A stretch of DNA of 64,000 bases, taken from NCBI GenBank assembly GCA_025716855.1, contig JAIXMQ010000068.1:62001-126000 (forward strand). Direction: 5' to 3'. The position numbers and the translations under genes were made by a program. Source of the DNA: Pilaira anomala. Lineage: Eukaryota; Mucoromycota; Mucoromycetes; Mucorales; Mucoraceae. This document shows positions 10,899 through 22,182 of the stretch, piece by piece. Under the pieces are notes generated by a model. The model worked only from the letters and a program-made list of their open reading frames with translations. It was not told the DNA's origin and did no database searches. Within the stretch, counting starts at the first letter, position 1. Each line of letters begins with the position of its first letter.

Positions 10899-13800
10899 AT
10901 GACGGGCACCACTCTTTCTGACAACGATAACAAGAAGGGACCGAAATCTCATACAATTGGTGATTTGGGATATAATGCCAACGTATACGCAGAAAAGAAT
11001 GATCAAATGGTAAAAGTAGGTGAGTATTTAGAGAAATCTGGTTTTATTCCAAAGGAATTAGTACAGAACGAAGTATCTTGGTTCTACAGGTAAGTCCTTG
11101 ATTCATATTATATATATATATATATATTATTATATTAAAATCGTATTACCAACAATAGTAATCTCGGTATTGATGATTATTACTTTGCTTTGGAATCCGT
11201 TGAAACCATCGCAAACCATATCATGGCCTTATACGGTGCCAAGATATTAGCATTCACAAGAAACGAAAATGTATTAGACATTAACCTTGAAAAAGAATCC
11301 GAGGATTCTTCAGTCTATATCCATTCTTCCCAACCTGGTGTATCTTTAGTCAATGGTCCTCAATTTGAAAAAAAGTAAAAATAATATAACTCGTCTAATC
11401 TTTCTTTCTCCCTCTCTCTTTCTCTCTCTTCGTATTATTTACTAACATCAGATCAATTTAGAATTGATGAAATGTACCTAGACCCATCTGCCACGTCAGA
11501 TGCCTACCGTGTTGAATCTTATCGTTCTACTACAACTGTTGCTAACGGCATGACTACATCTCATATACGTTCTTATTTTGTGACCAAATGTCAATTCAAT
11601 AGCCCTTCACCTACTCCCGAGCAAGAAACGGATATAAACGAGGTCGCTGACCAAAACTTTTTGAAGAAGGCTACAGAACATACAAGAAACATTTATCAAG
11701 ATATTATCTGTAACGTACTTCAACGTACAGGTCCTGTGATTGAAATGTATGATGTTCAGGGTACAAGAGAACGTCGTTTAATTATTGGGTACCGTCAAAG
11801 AAGTACACAAGGCTTTTTTTCTGCCATGTCGGATCTTTATCATTACTATGACCTTTATTCAAGTCGAAAATACGTCGGTACGCTTTTTATTATTTATTTG
11901 TTTGTTATTTTTTATGTTCTAATATTTCCTTTTATTTATATATATATATAGAACAATTCTCAAATGGTGTTACCATTATGGGATTATATCTTAACCCATT
12001 ACCTAGTACAAGAGCTGCTCCTATTGAACACTCAATTTATCAAGTCATGAAGGAAACCTCACTTCTCTATTGTCTTCCCAAGAACCCTTTACAACAATTC
12101 TTTATGACAAACAAGCTCTCTGTTCAGGAAACCGTTTATGGTTATGTTGGCTGGATCTTTTCTCAACACTTTTTAAACAGACTTGGAAAAGAATACCTTA
12201 GTTTAACTCATATCTTGGATACTACGAATCCATTACACGAAGATGTGCTCAGCAAGATGAAAAAGCGTCTAAGACAAGATACATTCACACGAGAATATAT
12301 TTTGGATATAGTCAAACAGTATCCAGACCTGATCAAACTTTTGTACGCCAATTTTGCCAAAGTACATTATGTGAACCAACGTGAAGCCTCATTACAACCG
12401 ACTATCTCTTACCAGCGTCTATCGACCGTTGAGGACCTGACTGAAGACCAACTCCTAAAGAAGATCAAGAACGTGACTTCGAATAGTCACGAACAACTTG
12501 TATTTGAATCCTTCTTGACATTTAATAAACATGTACTCAAGACCAATTTTTATCAAACGACCAAGGTAGCTTTATCGTTCCGTATGGATCCTAGTTTCTT
12601 ACCCGAGATAGAGTACCCAACGCCATTGTACGGTATGTTCTTGGTAGTTGGTTCAGAATTCCGTGGCTTTCATTTGAGGTTCAGTGATGTTGCACGTGGT
12701 GGTATACGTATGATCCGATCTCGTAACCGAGAAGCTTATTCGATCAATTTACGTACCTTATTTGACGAAAATTATGCATTAGCTGCAACACAGCATCGTA
12801 AGAACAAGGATATTCCTGAAGGTGGATCCAAAGGTACTATCTTGCTCGATATCGATCAACAAGATAAACCCCTTGTAGCTTTTGAAAAATACGTTGATTC
12901 TGTTTTAGACTTATTAATTGATGGTCAAACGATTGGTATCAAGGATAAATTGGTTGATTTAACGTCCAAGCCCGAGATCTTGTTCTTTGGTCCGGATGAA
13001 GGTACTGCCGATTATATGGATTGGGCTTCACAACATGCACGTCGTCGTAACGCTAGCTTCTGGAAAGCTTTCACAACAGGTAAATCGCAATCTTTAGGTG
13101 GTATTCCTCATGATCTTTATGGTATGACGACAAGATCCGTTCATCAATACATTTTGGGTATTTATCGTAAATATGAACTCAAAGAAGAAGAATGTACAAA
13201 GTTACAAACGGGTGGTCCAGATGGTGATTTGGGTTCAAACGAAATCAAGATTTCAAAAGACAAGACGATTGGTATTGTGGATGGCTCTGGTGTACTTTAT
13301 GATCCAAACGGTATTGAAAGAACCGAACTCACTCGATTAGCTACCTCTCGGTTAATGATCAGTAACTTTAATCTTGAAAAGCTTTCAGCTCAAGGTTTCC
13401 GTGTTCTTGTGGATGAAAATAATGTTACTTTACCTGCTGATGGACAGGTTGTTGAGAATGGATTGATCTTTAGAAATACGTTTCATACAAATCCATTAGC
13501 TCAAGCCACTTTATTTGCTCCCATGGGTGGTCGTCCTGAATCGGTTGGCTTAGATAATGTACAAAGTTTAATTGAAGGTCCTAACAACGGCGCTCCCTTA
13601 TTTAAATATATTGTAGAAGGTGCCAATTTATTCTTTACCCAAGAAGCTAGATTACGTCTTGAAAAGGCTGGTGTGGTTATCTTTAAAGATGCGTCTGCCA
13701 ACAAGGGAGGTGTTACTTCTTCCTCCTTGGAAGTACTTGCAGCTCTTGCATTCAATGACCAAGAATTTGAAGAACATATGTGTGTAAAGGAAGGTAAACC

Positions 13801-14197
13801 GATTCCAGCCTTCTATGAAGCCTATGTCAAAGAAGTTCAAGATATCATTGAACGTAACGCACGACTTGAATTTGAAGCACTTTATGAGGAACATCAAAAG
13901 ACCAACAGCGCAATTTCAATCTTATCCGATGAACTTTCGAACGCCATTGTTCAATTGAATGAACAACTTCAAACTACCGGTCTGTGGGAAAATCCAGTAT
14001 TGCGTGAGACAGTTTTGAAACGTGCGTTTCCTAAATTGTTGTTGGATAAGTTAGGTATGGAAACATTATTAAAGCGTGTACCCGAGAATTATGTCAAAGC
14101 TATCTTTGGTGCTACTTTAGCTTCTCAATTTGTTTACAAGTATGGTCCTCATCCTGATAATTTCGCTTTCTTTGAATTTATGCGTGAAAACTATTAA
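10899..14197 (+). CDS. GDH2: NAD-specific glutamate dehydrogenase (large fungal type)
   Basis: Four exons: 10899-11089, 11159-11374, 11462-11877, 11952-14197 (1022 aa, the usual size for fungal GDH2 subunits, which are about 1030-1090 aa). It oxidatively deaminates glutamate to 2-oxoglutarate and ammonia with NAD+, the catabolic direction of nitrogen metabolism. The catalytic half shows FRGFHLRFSDVARGGIRMI, the lysine-bearing HRKNKDIPEGGSKG segment, GPDEGTADYMDWA, and the nucleotide-binding QTGGPDGDLGSNEI loop followed by KTIGIVDGSGVLYDP. The C-terminal segment VEGANLFFTQEARLRLEKAG with DASANKGGVTSSSLEVLAAL is also typical. No disruptions were seen; the three introns all lie in the first third. 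Confidence 0.96.
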
Positions 14198-14473
14198 TAA
14201 ATAAAATTTCGTTTTTTTTTTTGTCGGTAACCACCTCCTGCTTTTTTATGACTCAACACAGTCAATATTGACAACTACAAAGTTTTGTGTAATGTTTGTA
14301 CGATACTTCTAATTTCGTTTCGTTTATAATGGCGGGGATTGTCATTTTTTTTTTTAATACCCGGTTAGACACACTGTTTATATAAAACTCTTTTTCTTTT
14401 TTTTTCATAATTCTTCTTTTTCTTCTTTAGTATATAAAAAAAAGTTTTTTTTTTTTTTTTTAGTTAAATTAAT

Positions 14474-15956
14474 ATGGTTGCTATCAAGTTACAAAAGGAA
14501 GAAAACAGAGAAGCTTTCCTCAAGGTATTCCCTACACTTGCCGAAGAAGTACTTGCCGAACTTCGTAAATACAACATGCCTGAGGATGCCTACGAATGGA
14601 CTAAGAAGGTATAGTTGACATAACTCATCTCTATTTTGTCATCTCAATAAACTCATTTCATATGTACATATTTAGATGTTGTATTACAATGTCCCCGGTG
14701 GTAAATACCGATATAAATTTTTTTTTCAAAAAAAAAAAAAGCACACACACACACACATGGTTAACGAAAATTAAATTATTTCTTAGGCAAGTTAAACCGT
14801 GGTATCTCTGTTGTTGATACCGTTCGTATCTTGAAGGGTGATACTGTTACTGAAGATGATATCTTTAAGGCAACTGTTTTAGGTTGGATGATTGAATTCG
14901 TAAGTTTTTATTTTTGACACCCAATGTGTTTTTACAAAATCACTCATCAAGTTATATATATATATATATATATAGCTCCAAGCTTTCTTCTTGGTTTCTG
15001 ATGATATTATGGATGCCTCCATCACGCGTCGTGGTCAACCTTGTTGGTACAAGTCCGACAATGTTGGTATGGTTGCTATTAACGATGCTTTCATTCTTGA
15101 ATCTTGTATCTATATCTTTTTGAAAAAGTACTTTAAAAAGACTGATTACTATGTTGATCTCCTTGAATTATTCCATGAAGTAAGTATATATATAAAAGGG
15201 ATTATAAGGAAAAAAAGAGAGAGAGAGAGAGAGAAACTGATAGTCTGGAAATAGGTTACTTTCCAAACTGAACTCGGCCAACTTTGTGATCTTATTACTG
15301 CCCCTGAAGATCATGTCGACTTGAGCAAGTTTTCTATCAAGAAGTGAGTTTTATTGATTATTTGATTTTTGATCATATTTTTAACCTATTATTAGGCATC
15401 AATTTATTGTTATTTACAAGACTGCTTACTACTCCTTCTATCTCCCTGTTGCCTTAGCCATGCACATGGTAAGTGTACAAAAAGATGTAACATTGAAAGT
15501 ACAAAAAAAAAAAAAAATTAACTTTTAAGATTATAGGTTGGTATCAAGAACGAAGAAGCATTCAAGCAATCTCATGATATTTTGATCCCCTTGGGAGAAT
15601 ATTTTCAAGTTCAAGACGATTACCTTGATTGTTATGGTGCTCCCGAAGTCATTGGTAAGATTGGTACCGATATCATGGACAACAAGTGTTCTTGGTTGAT
15701 CAATCAAGCCTTAGCCTTAGCTAACCCTGAACAACGTAAAGTACTTGACGAAAACTATGGTAAGAAGAACGCTGAATCTGAAGCCAAGGTCAAGCAACTC
15801 TACCTCGATCTTGATATCGATTCTGTCTACAAGGCTTATGAAGAAAAGTCCTTCAATGACTTGAACGCTCTGATTGCCAAATTAGATGAATCTACTGGTA
15901 TCAAGAAGCATATCTTTACTGAATTCATGGATAAGATTTATAGACGTACCAAGTAA
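14474..15956 (+). CDS. ERG20: Farnesyl pyrophosphate synthase
   Basis: Seven exons: 14474-14608, 14676-14700, 14787-14899, 14976-15179, 15255-15343, 15396-15468, 15537-15956 (352 aa, matching the family). It condenses IPP with DMAPP and then GPP to give farnesyl-PP for sterols, ubiquinone, dolichol and prenylation, and in Mucorales also carotenoid and trisporic acid precursors. The first aspartate-rich motif is in [19 protein letters not shown] and the second in [12 protein letters not shown], followed by [13 protein letters not shown]. The C-terminal KIYRRTK ends the protein as in other fungal FPPS. Exon 2 is only 25 nt. Upstream (14198-14473) is a short T-rich promoter region shared with the GDH2 3' flank. 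Confidence 0.97.
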
Positions 15957-16019
15957 ATCTATCTCTTTTTTTTTTCTTTTCTCTGTTTATTTCTCTTTCT
16001 CATTATACATCTATTCTAT

Positions 16020-16061
<42 letters not shown>

Positions 16062-17100
16062 TTTTCTCGACATAATTGCAAAAATAAAATTTAATTATCA
16101 TATTATTTTAACTGTTCCTGAGAGCTACAATATTCAGGTATCGGCCATATTCTGCAGCGGTTACCATATTTCATATTTTATGTATGTAAAATGGCATCAT
16201 ATGTACCTTTTCCTATAATTAGTTAAACCGTCTAGAATTATAAAAAAAAAAAACTTTAGATACTTATTTTAACTAATGCCACGTATATATATAATAACAA
16301 CAAGAATAGTGTAATATATTATTCTTACTTTAAAATTATATTGTTTGCATCATGGATCCCCTTGGATCCTACAGTTAAACTTTTTTAAGATATTTAATAA
16401 TACTTCTTCTATTAGTTATATTATTCTATGTCAATCCTTTTTATATAGTTTAAGGTGTATTTCTAATGTTAAATTATCATCTGAGTGCCAGACATGAGAG
16501 TTTAATTTAACCAGGGTCTTGTTAAGCGCAAAGTATAGGTTCAATTACAAGAATCATGGCTGCCTCCTGTCACTTATTTTGACACAGATAATGATGAATG
16601 TAGAAGAAGGGGCTATCTCTTTTTAGTTACTTTGTGTTCCATCCTCCTCCTTTTTCGTTCCAAGTGTAAAGATATAATTTCAATAAATAATCGCGTCGAT
16701 ATATATATATATATATATATTTTCAAAACTCAGTAGAATGGTCTGATACACATATTAGACCAAGTGAGTTACGTTTTCAAACGTTTTGTCTGTGTGTTGA
16801 TTGATACATAAGTGCGAATGTAAGTCTTTCTTACAGGAAAAAACTGAATTCCAATTATCCAACAGCAGAAAAAAAAAAGACCGCACCATTTGGAATTGTG
16901 TTGTTGTTGACTTCCATACACATAAATATTCATGCATACTTTAAAAATAAATACAAAACTTCACTTTTACTAATACACGTCAAAAATGAACCAGTCATAA
17001 TGTCAAAACGAAAAAAGATGAACAGTCCCTCCTTTTTTTTTTTATCGTTATAAAAAAGTCTTGAAAAAAGTTTTAGGGGATTGTATATAAATAAACAACG
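15957..17100. other. Intergenic, ERG20 3' flank and Kv channel promoter
   Basis: Poly(A) of about 29 nt at 16029-16057 follows the ERG20 stop. A (TA)n run lies at 16699-16720. Otherwise featureless A/T-rich DNA; no coding or RNA gene was recognised. Confidence 0.5.
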
Positions 17101-18197
17101 ATGAGAGCTAGGGATACGTTTAGAAGAAGTTCAGAAGTATTTAACCCAGAAACTGGGTCAGGAGGAGGAGGAGGAGGAGGAGGAGAATACTCACCTTTAT
17201 ATTTAAATACACAAGACTTTTTACCAAGGTACCAACCAGCTTCTTGGGTCTCACTTTCAGCACTTGTGGATGAAGAAGGAAGGGATGGTAGAGTCATGAC
17301 GAATCTTGATGAAGATGAACCTCATACACCTTTTGAAGCTACTACTACTACTGCTACGAACGCACAAGATATCGGTCATAATTTAAAAAGAAAGCTTTAT
17401 CTCTTACTGGAAGATCCTTCAAGTAGTAACAGTGCGTTTTGGGTGAACGTGGTAGTGTCTGTATTGATTGTGGTGAGTGCTATCATGACCACAGTAGAAA
17501 CGATACCTGCTTTTCGATCCAGTGAAAGCGACCAAGTTTGGTAAACATGATTCATATTATTATTATTTTTTTACTGATTTATAATTGATTAGGTTTCATA
17601 TGGAAGTGATGATGGTTGCTTTATTTTCTGTGGAATATGGTTTAAGGGTATTTGCTCACTCTGATTCTTTTTCAATGCTTGGGAAATTTTTTAAATGTAA
17701 AGAGAAGTATTGTTTCAACAATCGTTGATATTATAAGTACTCAATTTTTTTTTTTTGTGATCGTAGCACCTCTCACTATTATCGATTTCATATCTATTGT
17801 ACCATTTTATATTGAAATTATTGCTAGAAGAGATACGGTAAAAAGAGAGAATCTAGACCCCCCCTCAATGATGATATAATAATGACATATAAAAAAAAAA
17901 AAAAGACTCTAGAATTTAGGTACTTGATTCTAAGACTATTTCGATTATTTCGATTATTTAAAACATACAAGTATACCAATTCAATTGTGATGACAATTGA
18001 AGTGATGGTGATTGCCTTTCGTCGTTCAAGAGACGCATTGTATGCATTATTTTTCTTTTTGATTACATGTGTTGTATTATTTTCTACCTTGTTATATTTT
18101 GCTGAAAGAGGTATTTGGGATGAAAACCTATTAACTTTTGTTGATCCAAATGGAAATCCAAGGTAAGCTTTTTATAAAAAAAAAAAAAAAAATCGAC

Positions 18198-18235
<38 letters not shown>

Positions 18236-18743
18236 AGTTCCTTTGATAGTATTCCTGCCACTTTTTGGTTTGTGATAGTTACCATCACCACAACTGGTTA
18301 TGGTGATATTGTCCCAGCAACCTTTATTGGGAAATTAATTACGTTTCCAGCAATGGTATTTGGAGTTTTGGTAAAGAAGTACCTTTTTTTTTTTCACACA
18401 CACACACACACTTATGGTATATATCTTTTTTTATAAGTTGATTGCATTACCTTCGATTATTTTGGGAAGACATTTTACAATTGTTTGGGAATCTATGAGA
18501 AGAAGAAGAAGAAGACATTTGAATAATACAGTTCAAGGTAAAAAAAAAAAAAAGTGCGATAAGATTATATATAATTCTAATATTTTATCATTATTAGATT
18601 ATCCAATGTCGTCTGTTTTTCGAACCAATAGTAGTAGACTACTAAGCCAACTTGAAAAAATTCAAGAAATTGCACTTGAAAACCATTTAAATACGCAAAG
18701 AATTTTGAAGGAATTACAAGAGATTGCTCAGCAGTTGAAGTGA
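17101..18743 (+). CDS. Voltage-gated potassium channel (Kv-like, six-TM)
   Basis: Seven exons: 17101-17540, 17593-17696, 17767-17837, 17906-18162, 18238-18370, 18438-18537, 18598-18743 (416 aa). Membrane layout: S1 WVNVVVSVLIVVSAIMTTV, S2 MVALFSVEYGLRVFA, S3 SPLTIIDFISIVPFYIEII, S4 RYLILRLFRLFRLFKTYK with positive residues spaced every third position, S5 DALYALFFFLITCVVLFSTL, pore helix and selectivity filter TITTTGYGD, S6 LLIALPSIILGRHF. TTTGYGD predicts K+ selectivity and the S4 arginines predict voltage sensing. The C-terminus is short, with a coiled-coil-like LSQLEKIQEIALENHLNTQR that could tetramerise. The N-terminus has a poly-Gly run from a GGA repeat at 17161-17184 and no clear T1 domain. 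A 34-nt A tract lies in intron 4. Tail-to-tail with the HAL-type kinase. Confidence 0.92.
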
Positions 18744-19277
18744 CACGATCTAAAATTAGAGTTTTTTTTTTTTTATAAAACAAACAAAAAAAAAATTTAT
18801 CGTGAGAAGTTGAAAATATGTCACTTTTTTTTTTTTAGAAAGTCTATCAAATCTTTTGTTTCTTTTTTTTTTTTTTTTTAATGCTTGAAGCATGTTTATT
18901 GGTTGGAAAAAAGGGATTTTATTTATTATTTTATTCTGTAGTATTCAGAATTTGTGTGTTACATGGCACGATATTAGATAAGTATTAACGGAAGAAGATA
19001 TTATCCTTTCATCAAATGGGTCATATGTTATTTTTTTTTTTTTTTTTTCAAACGGGAAAAAAAGTACGCTAGGAACATTTTTAATCTCCCAATAAAAAAC
19101 TTTAAGGGTAAAATAAAACTTTATTCCAAAAAAAAAAAAAAATTCTAAAGTTTAATAGTAGTGTATGTGATTTATATAAGCGGAAAAAAAAAAAAAGGGA
19201 AATAATTATAATATTACAAGTAATTTAGTGAAAAGGAATATAGTACAGAAAGAAAATACATAAAAAAAAAAAAAAAT
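18744..19277. other. Convergent 3' intergenic region
   Basis: Between the stops of the Kv channel (+) and the kinase (-). It contains several T and A runs of 10-18 nt and no open frame of interest; both 3' UTRs and polyadenylation sites must lie here. Confidence 0.6.
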
Positions 19278-20960
19278 CTATTTTGAGGGAGCATAATGAG
19301 TGTGGTTATAACCGTTTGAAAGTTTACCATCTTTACAGACTTCGAAATTTGACATCCAAGAAGATTCCAAGGCTTGATCAATAGTCCAACGAGTTTCAGG
19401 ATTTGGATCCATCATACCAGCAAGACATTCACGTTCAGGTTGAGTAAAGTTTTTGAATAAATCACAATCACTAGGATCTAATTTTTGACGTTGTTCAATA
19501 TAACGTTTATAATCGAAATCACCACCATCAGCCGCTTCAGCCGCTACAGCAGCAGGAGAACCAGGCATAGCTCCTTGAGGCGCTTTACCACCTGGACGTC
19601 CCGTAAAGAAAGTAGCGCCAAAAGGTAATTGTTGAAAACGCATACAGAAATAAGTAGTGGCAGCACTCCAGACATCAAGTGCTCTACCATCATAGGGACT
19701 ATTATCATCTTTAATTTTCCACATTTCTGGTGACCAAAAAGGCTCGGAACCACACCATTTTTTACAAGAATTCGATTCTTTTTCAAAGCAAGATTGAACA
19801 ACATCGGCCACACCAAAGTCAGCAATTTTAAGTGTACCAGTAGAGCTTAATACTAAATTTTCGGGCTTAATATCTCGATGAGCGATGCCAAGCAAATGAA
19901 GATGTTGTAACCCGAGTAAAAGTTGTTTGAATAAACAAGCGACATCATCTGGAGTCAAGTTGGGTCTTTCTTGTAACAAATTGAATACATCACCGCCTGA
20001 ACACTAGAGATAAAAAAAAAAAAAAAAAAAAGATTAGATAAGCTTATAATAATAATATATATATGTATATATACATACATATTCCATAACAACACACCAA
20101 CGGCTTTTTTCATCTTTTACAAGATCCAACGTATCAACAACATGAGGATTGTTTGAAGCAGATTTACTAATACAATATTCATTCAACATACGCTTTTGGT
20201 ATTCACGTTCAGGTTCAGATTTATCACGTTTCTTGAATTCTTTGACTGCCAAAATGCGACCACCCGTTCTTTGTCTCACTAAGCGAATTACAGCCGTTGC
20301 ACCACTTGCAATATTCTTCTTGGAAGTAGAGCCCATACCTTTCGTGGAACGATGTTCAGGTTTAACATATTCACCATACTTTTGAGATAATAAAGGAACG
20401 ACACCAAAGGAACCACAAGTCATATCTTGAGGTTGTTTCTTGAAAGAAGAACTCATGATTCTAGTAAATGATTTACCAAATTTACTAGCGGTACTACTGA
20501 CAGAACTTGAACTATGAATAGAGGCAGCACTAAATCTTCGATGAATACTTCCTTCTGCAGAAGAAGAAATAGAGGATCCATGAGGAGAAGCAGGTGTCAT
20601 CTTTAAACCACCAAAGAAACCATTATTAAATACATTACTGAGTCGTTTGGTGGGTTTCTTTACAGGAATAGGTTTTGTGTTCTCGGTAGGTAAAGGTGTA
20701 GATGGCGTGGTAGATGGAGTTGTAATGGATGATGCAGCGGATGAAATTGTATCATTTGATTCTCCTCTACCACGTTGCGTTGTTAAAGGAGGACATTCTG
20801 TATCATGAGGATGACCAACACCTTCTTCTTCTTCTTGTTCAATACAATCAGGGGAAACCGATCTTGGAATGGGTTCATCTACAAAGTATGGTCCAGTTGA
20901 AATAAATCCTCCTTTTTCGAAATAACTATTTCCTTTTGTTGTAATTGTTACTGAAGTCAT
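19278..20960 (-). CDS. HAL4/HAL5-type serine/threonine protein kinase
   Basis: Two exons, 20079-20960 and 19278-20003 (535 aa). The ATG at 20960 is the first one in frame. Residues about 1-200 are Ser/Thr/Pro-rich and probably disordered. The kinase domain follows: ILAVKEFKKR with the ATP-binding lysine, VVMEYCSGGDVFNLL hinge, IAHRDIKPENLVL catalytic loop, KIADFGVADV activation loop start, WCGSEPFWSPEMW and DVWSAATTYFCM. The SEPFWSPE segment and the YIEQRQKLDPSDCDLFKNF region point to the fungal HAL/NPR1 subfamily, whose yeast members Hal4 and Hal5 stabilise potassium transporters (Trk1/2) and nutrient permeases at the plasma membrane. Subfamily assignment is by pattern; NPR1-like or HRK1-like is possible. 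It lies next to a K+ channel, which may be chance. Confidence 0.9.
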
Positions 20961-22145
20961 ATTTATAATGTACAAAAAAAAAAAAAAAATGGGTATTAAG
21001 AAATAAAAAAAGTATAAAATGTATTTAAAAAAAAAATTGGTTTCAATTTATATAGATAATTTTTTTTCTTGTGTTACCGGGTTCAGGCGGGGCGTAACGA
21101 GTCGGATTGGATAAGATAAAGTATTATAAAAGGACCAATGTCCATTTACTTTTTTATTGTTTCGGATTCGATAACTGGTTGATCGAAAAAAACTTTTTTT
21201 TTTTTTTCTTCCCTTTTTTATCACCTGTTAGTTTAGCTTACTTTTAATAAAAAATAAGTACTCTCTCTCTCTCTTTAGAATCCTTCAAAAGACTGAAATC
21301 TTCTAGTTATGAAATAAAAAACTTTTTGCTCTGGTGATCTTTAGTAGTTTTATATAATCTTATATGCAGTACAATAATAAAGGATGTATATAGTGTTTTA
21401 ACATTATTATTACTCAGCTGGTTTCATACCAACACAATTACAAAAAATATATATATATAGGGACAATTAATAGAAAACACTTTTTAAAAATAAAAAAGAA
21501 AAGGGAAAAAGGTAGATCCGTCCGTCTTTTTTTTTTTTTTTTTTCTTTTAACGACGATCTTTTTTACATTCTCTGTATAAACAAATAAAATCCATAACGC
21601 GCACTAAAAAAAAATAGTTTTACAATGAGCCAAACAGACGTATAACACTTCTTGTGGAGATCCAAATAAATAAAAAGAAAGAGAGAGAGAGAGAGAGAGA
21701 CCCCATGATGAACTACATCATATTTTTACTTGTAAGCGGATTATGCAAAATAGCTCAGTCTATTTTATAATTTGCGGGTTTTACACTCACATATCTATAG
21801 ACCTGTGTTACTTTGAATTGCTTCCCATGTCTACTTTTGCTTAGGGAAAATTCCGTAACTTATCTTTTACCTGCAGCCATAAAACTTTATGCAGGCTTAT
21901 GACAAACCAGCCAGCATAGTTAATATAAGGTTTTTTTTTATATTTAAAGGAATGACGAGAAAGTGATCCAAGGCTGTTAGATTGAGTGGGTAACATTTAT
22001 ATGATGTACTTACATTATGACAAATTCCGATTTATATAACACACACACACCTGATGATGAAAGGGGAATAAAAATATGTATGTATAGATGACAGCTAAAA
22101 CAAGTTGTTTTTATTATTGAAAGGAAATATTTCGTCACTTACCAC

Positions 22146-22182
<37 letters not shown>

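Noticed and set aside
13501..13897. Minus-strand open frames inside GDH2
   Set aside because: Shadows of the highly conserved plus-strand GDH2 coding sequence.
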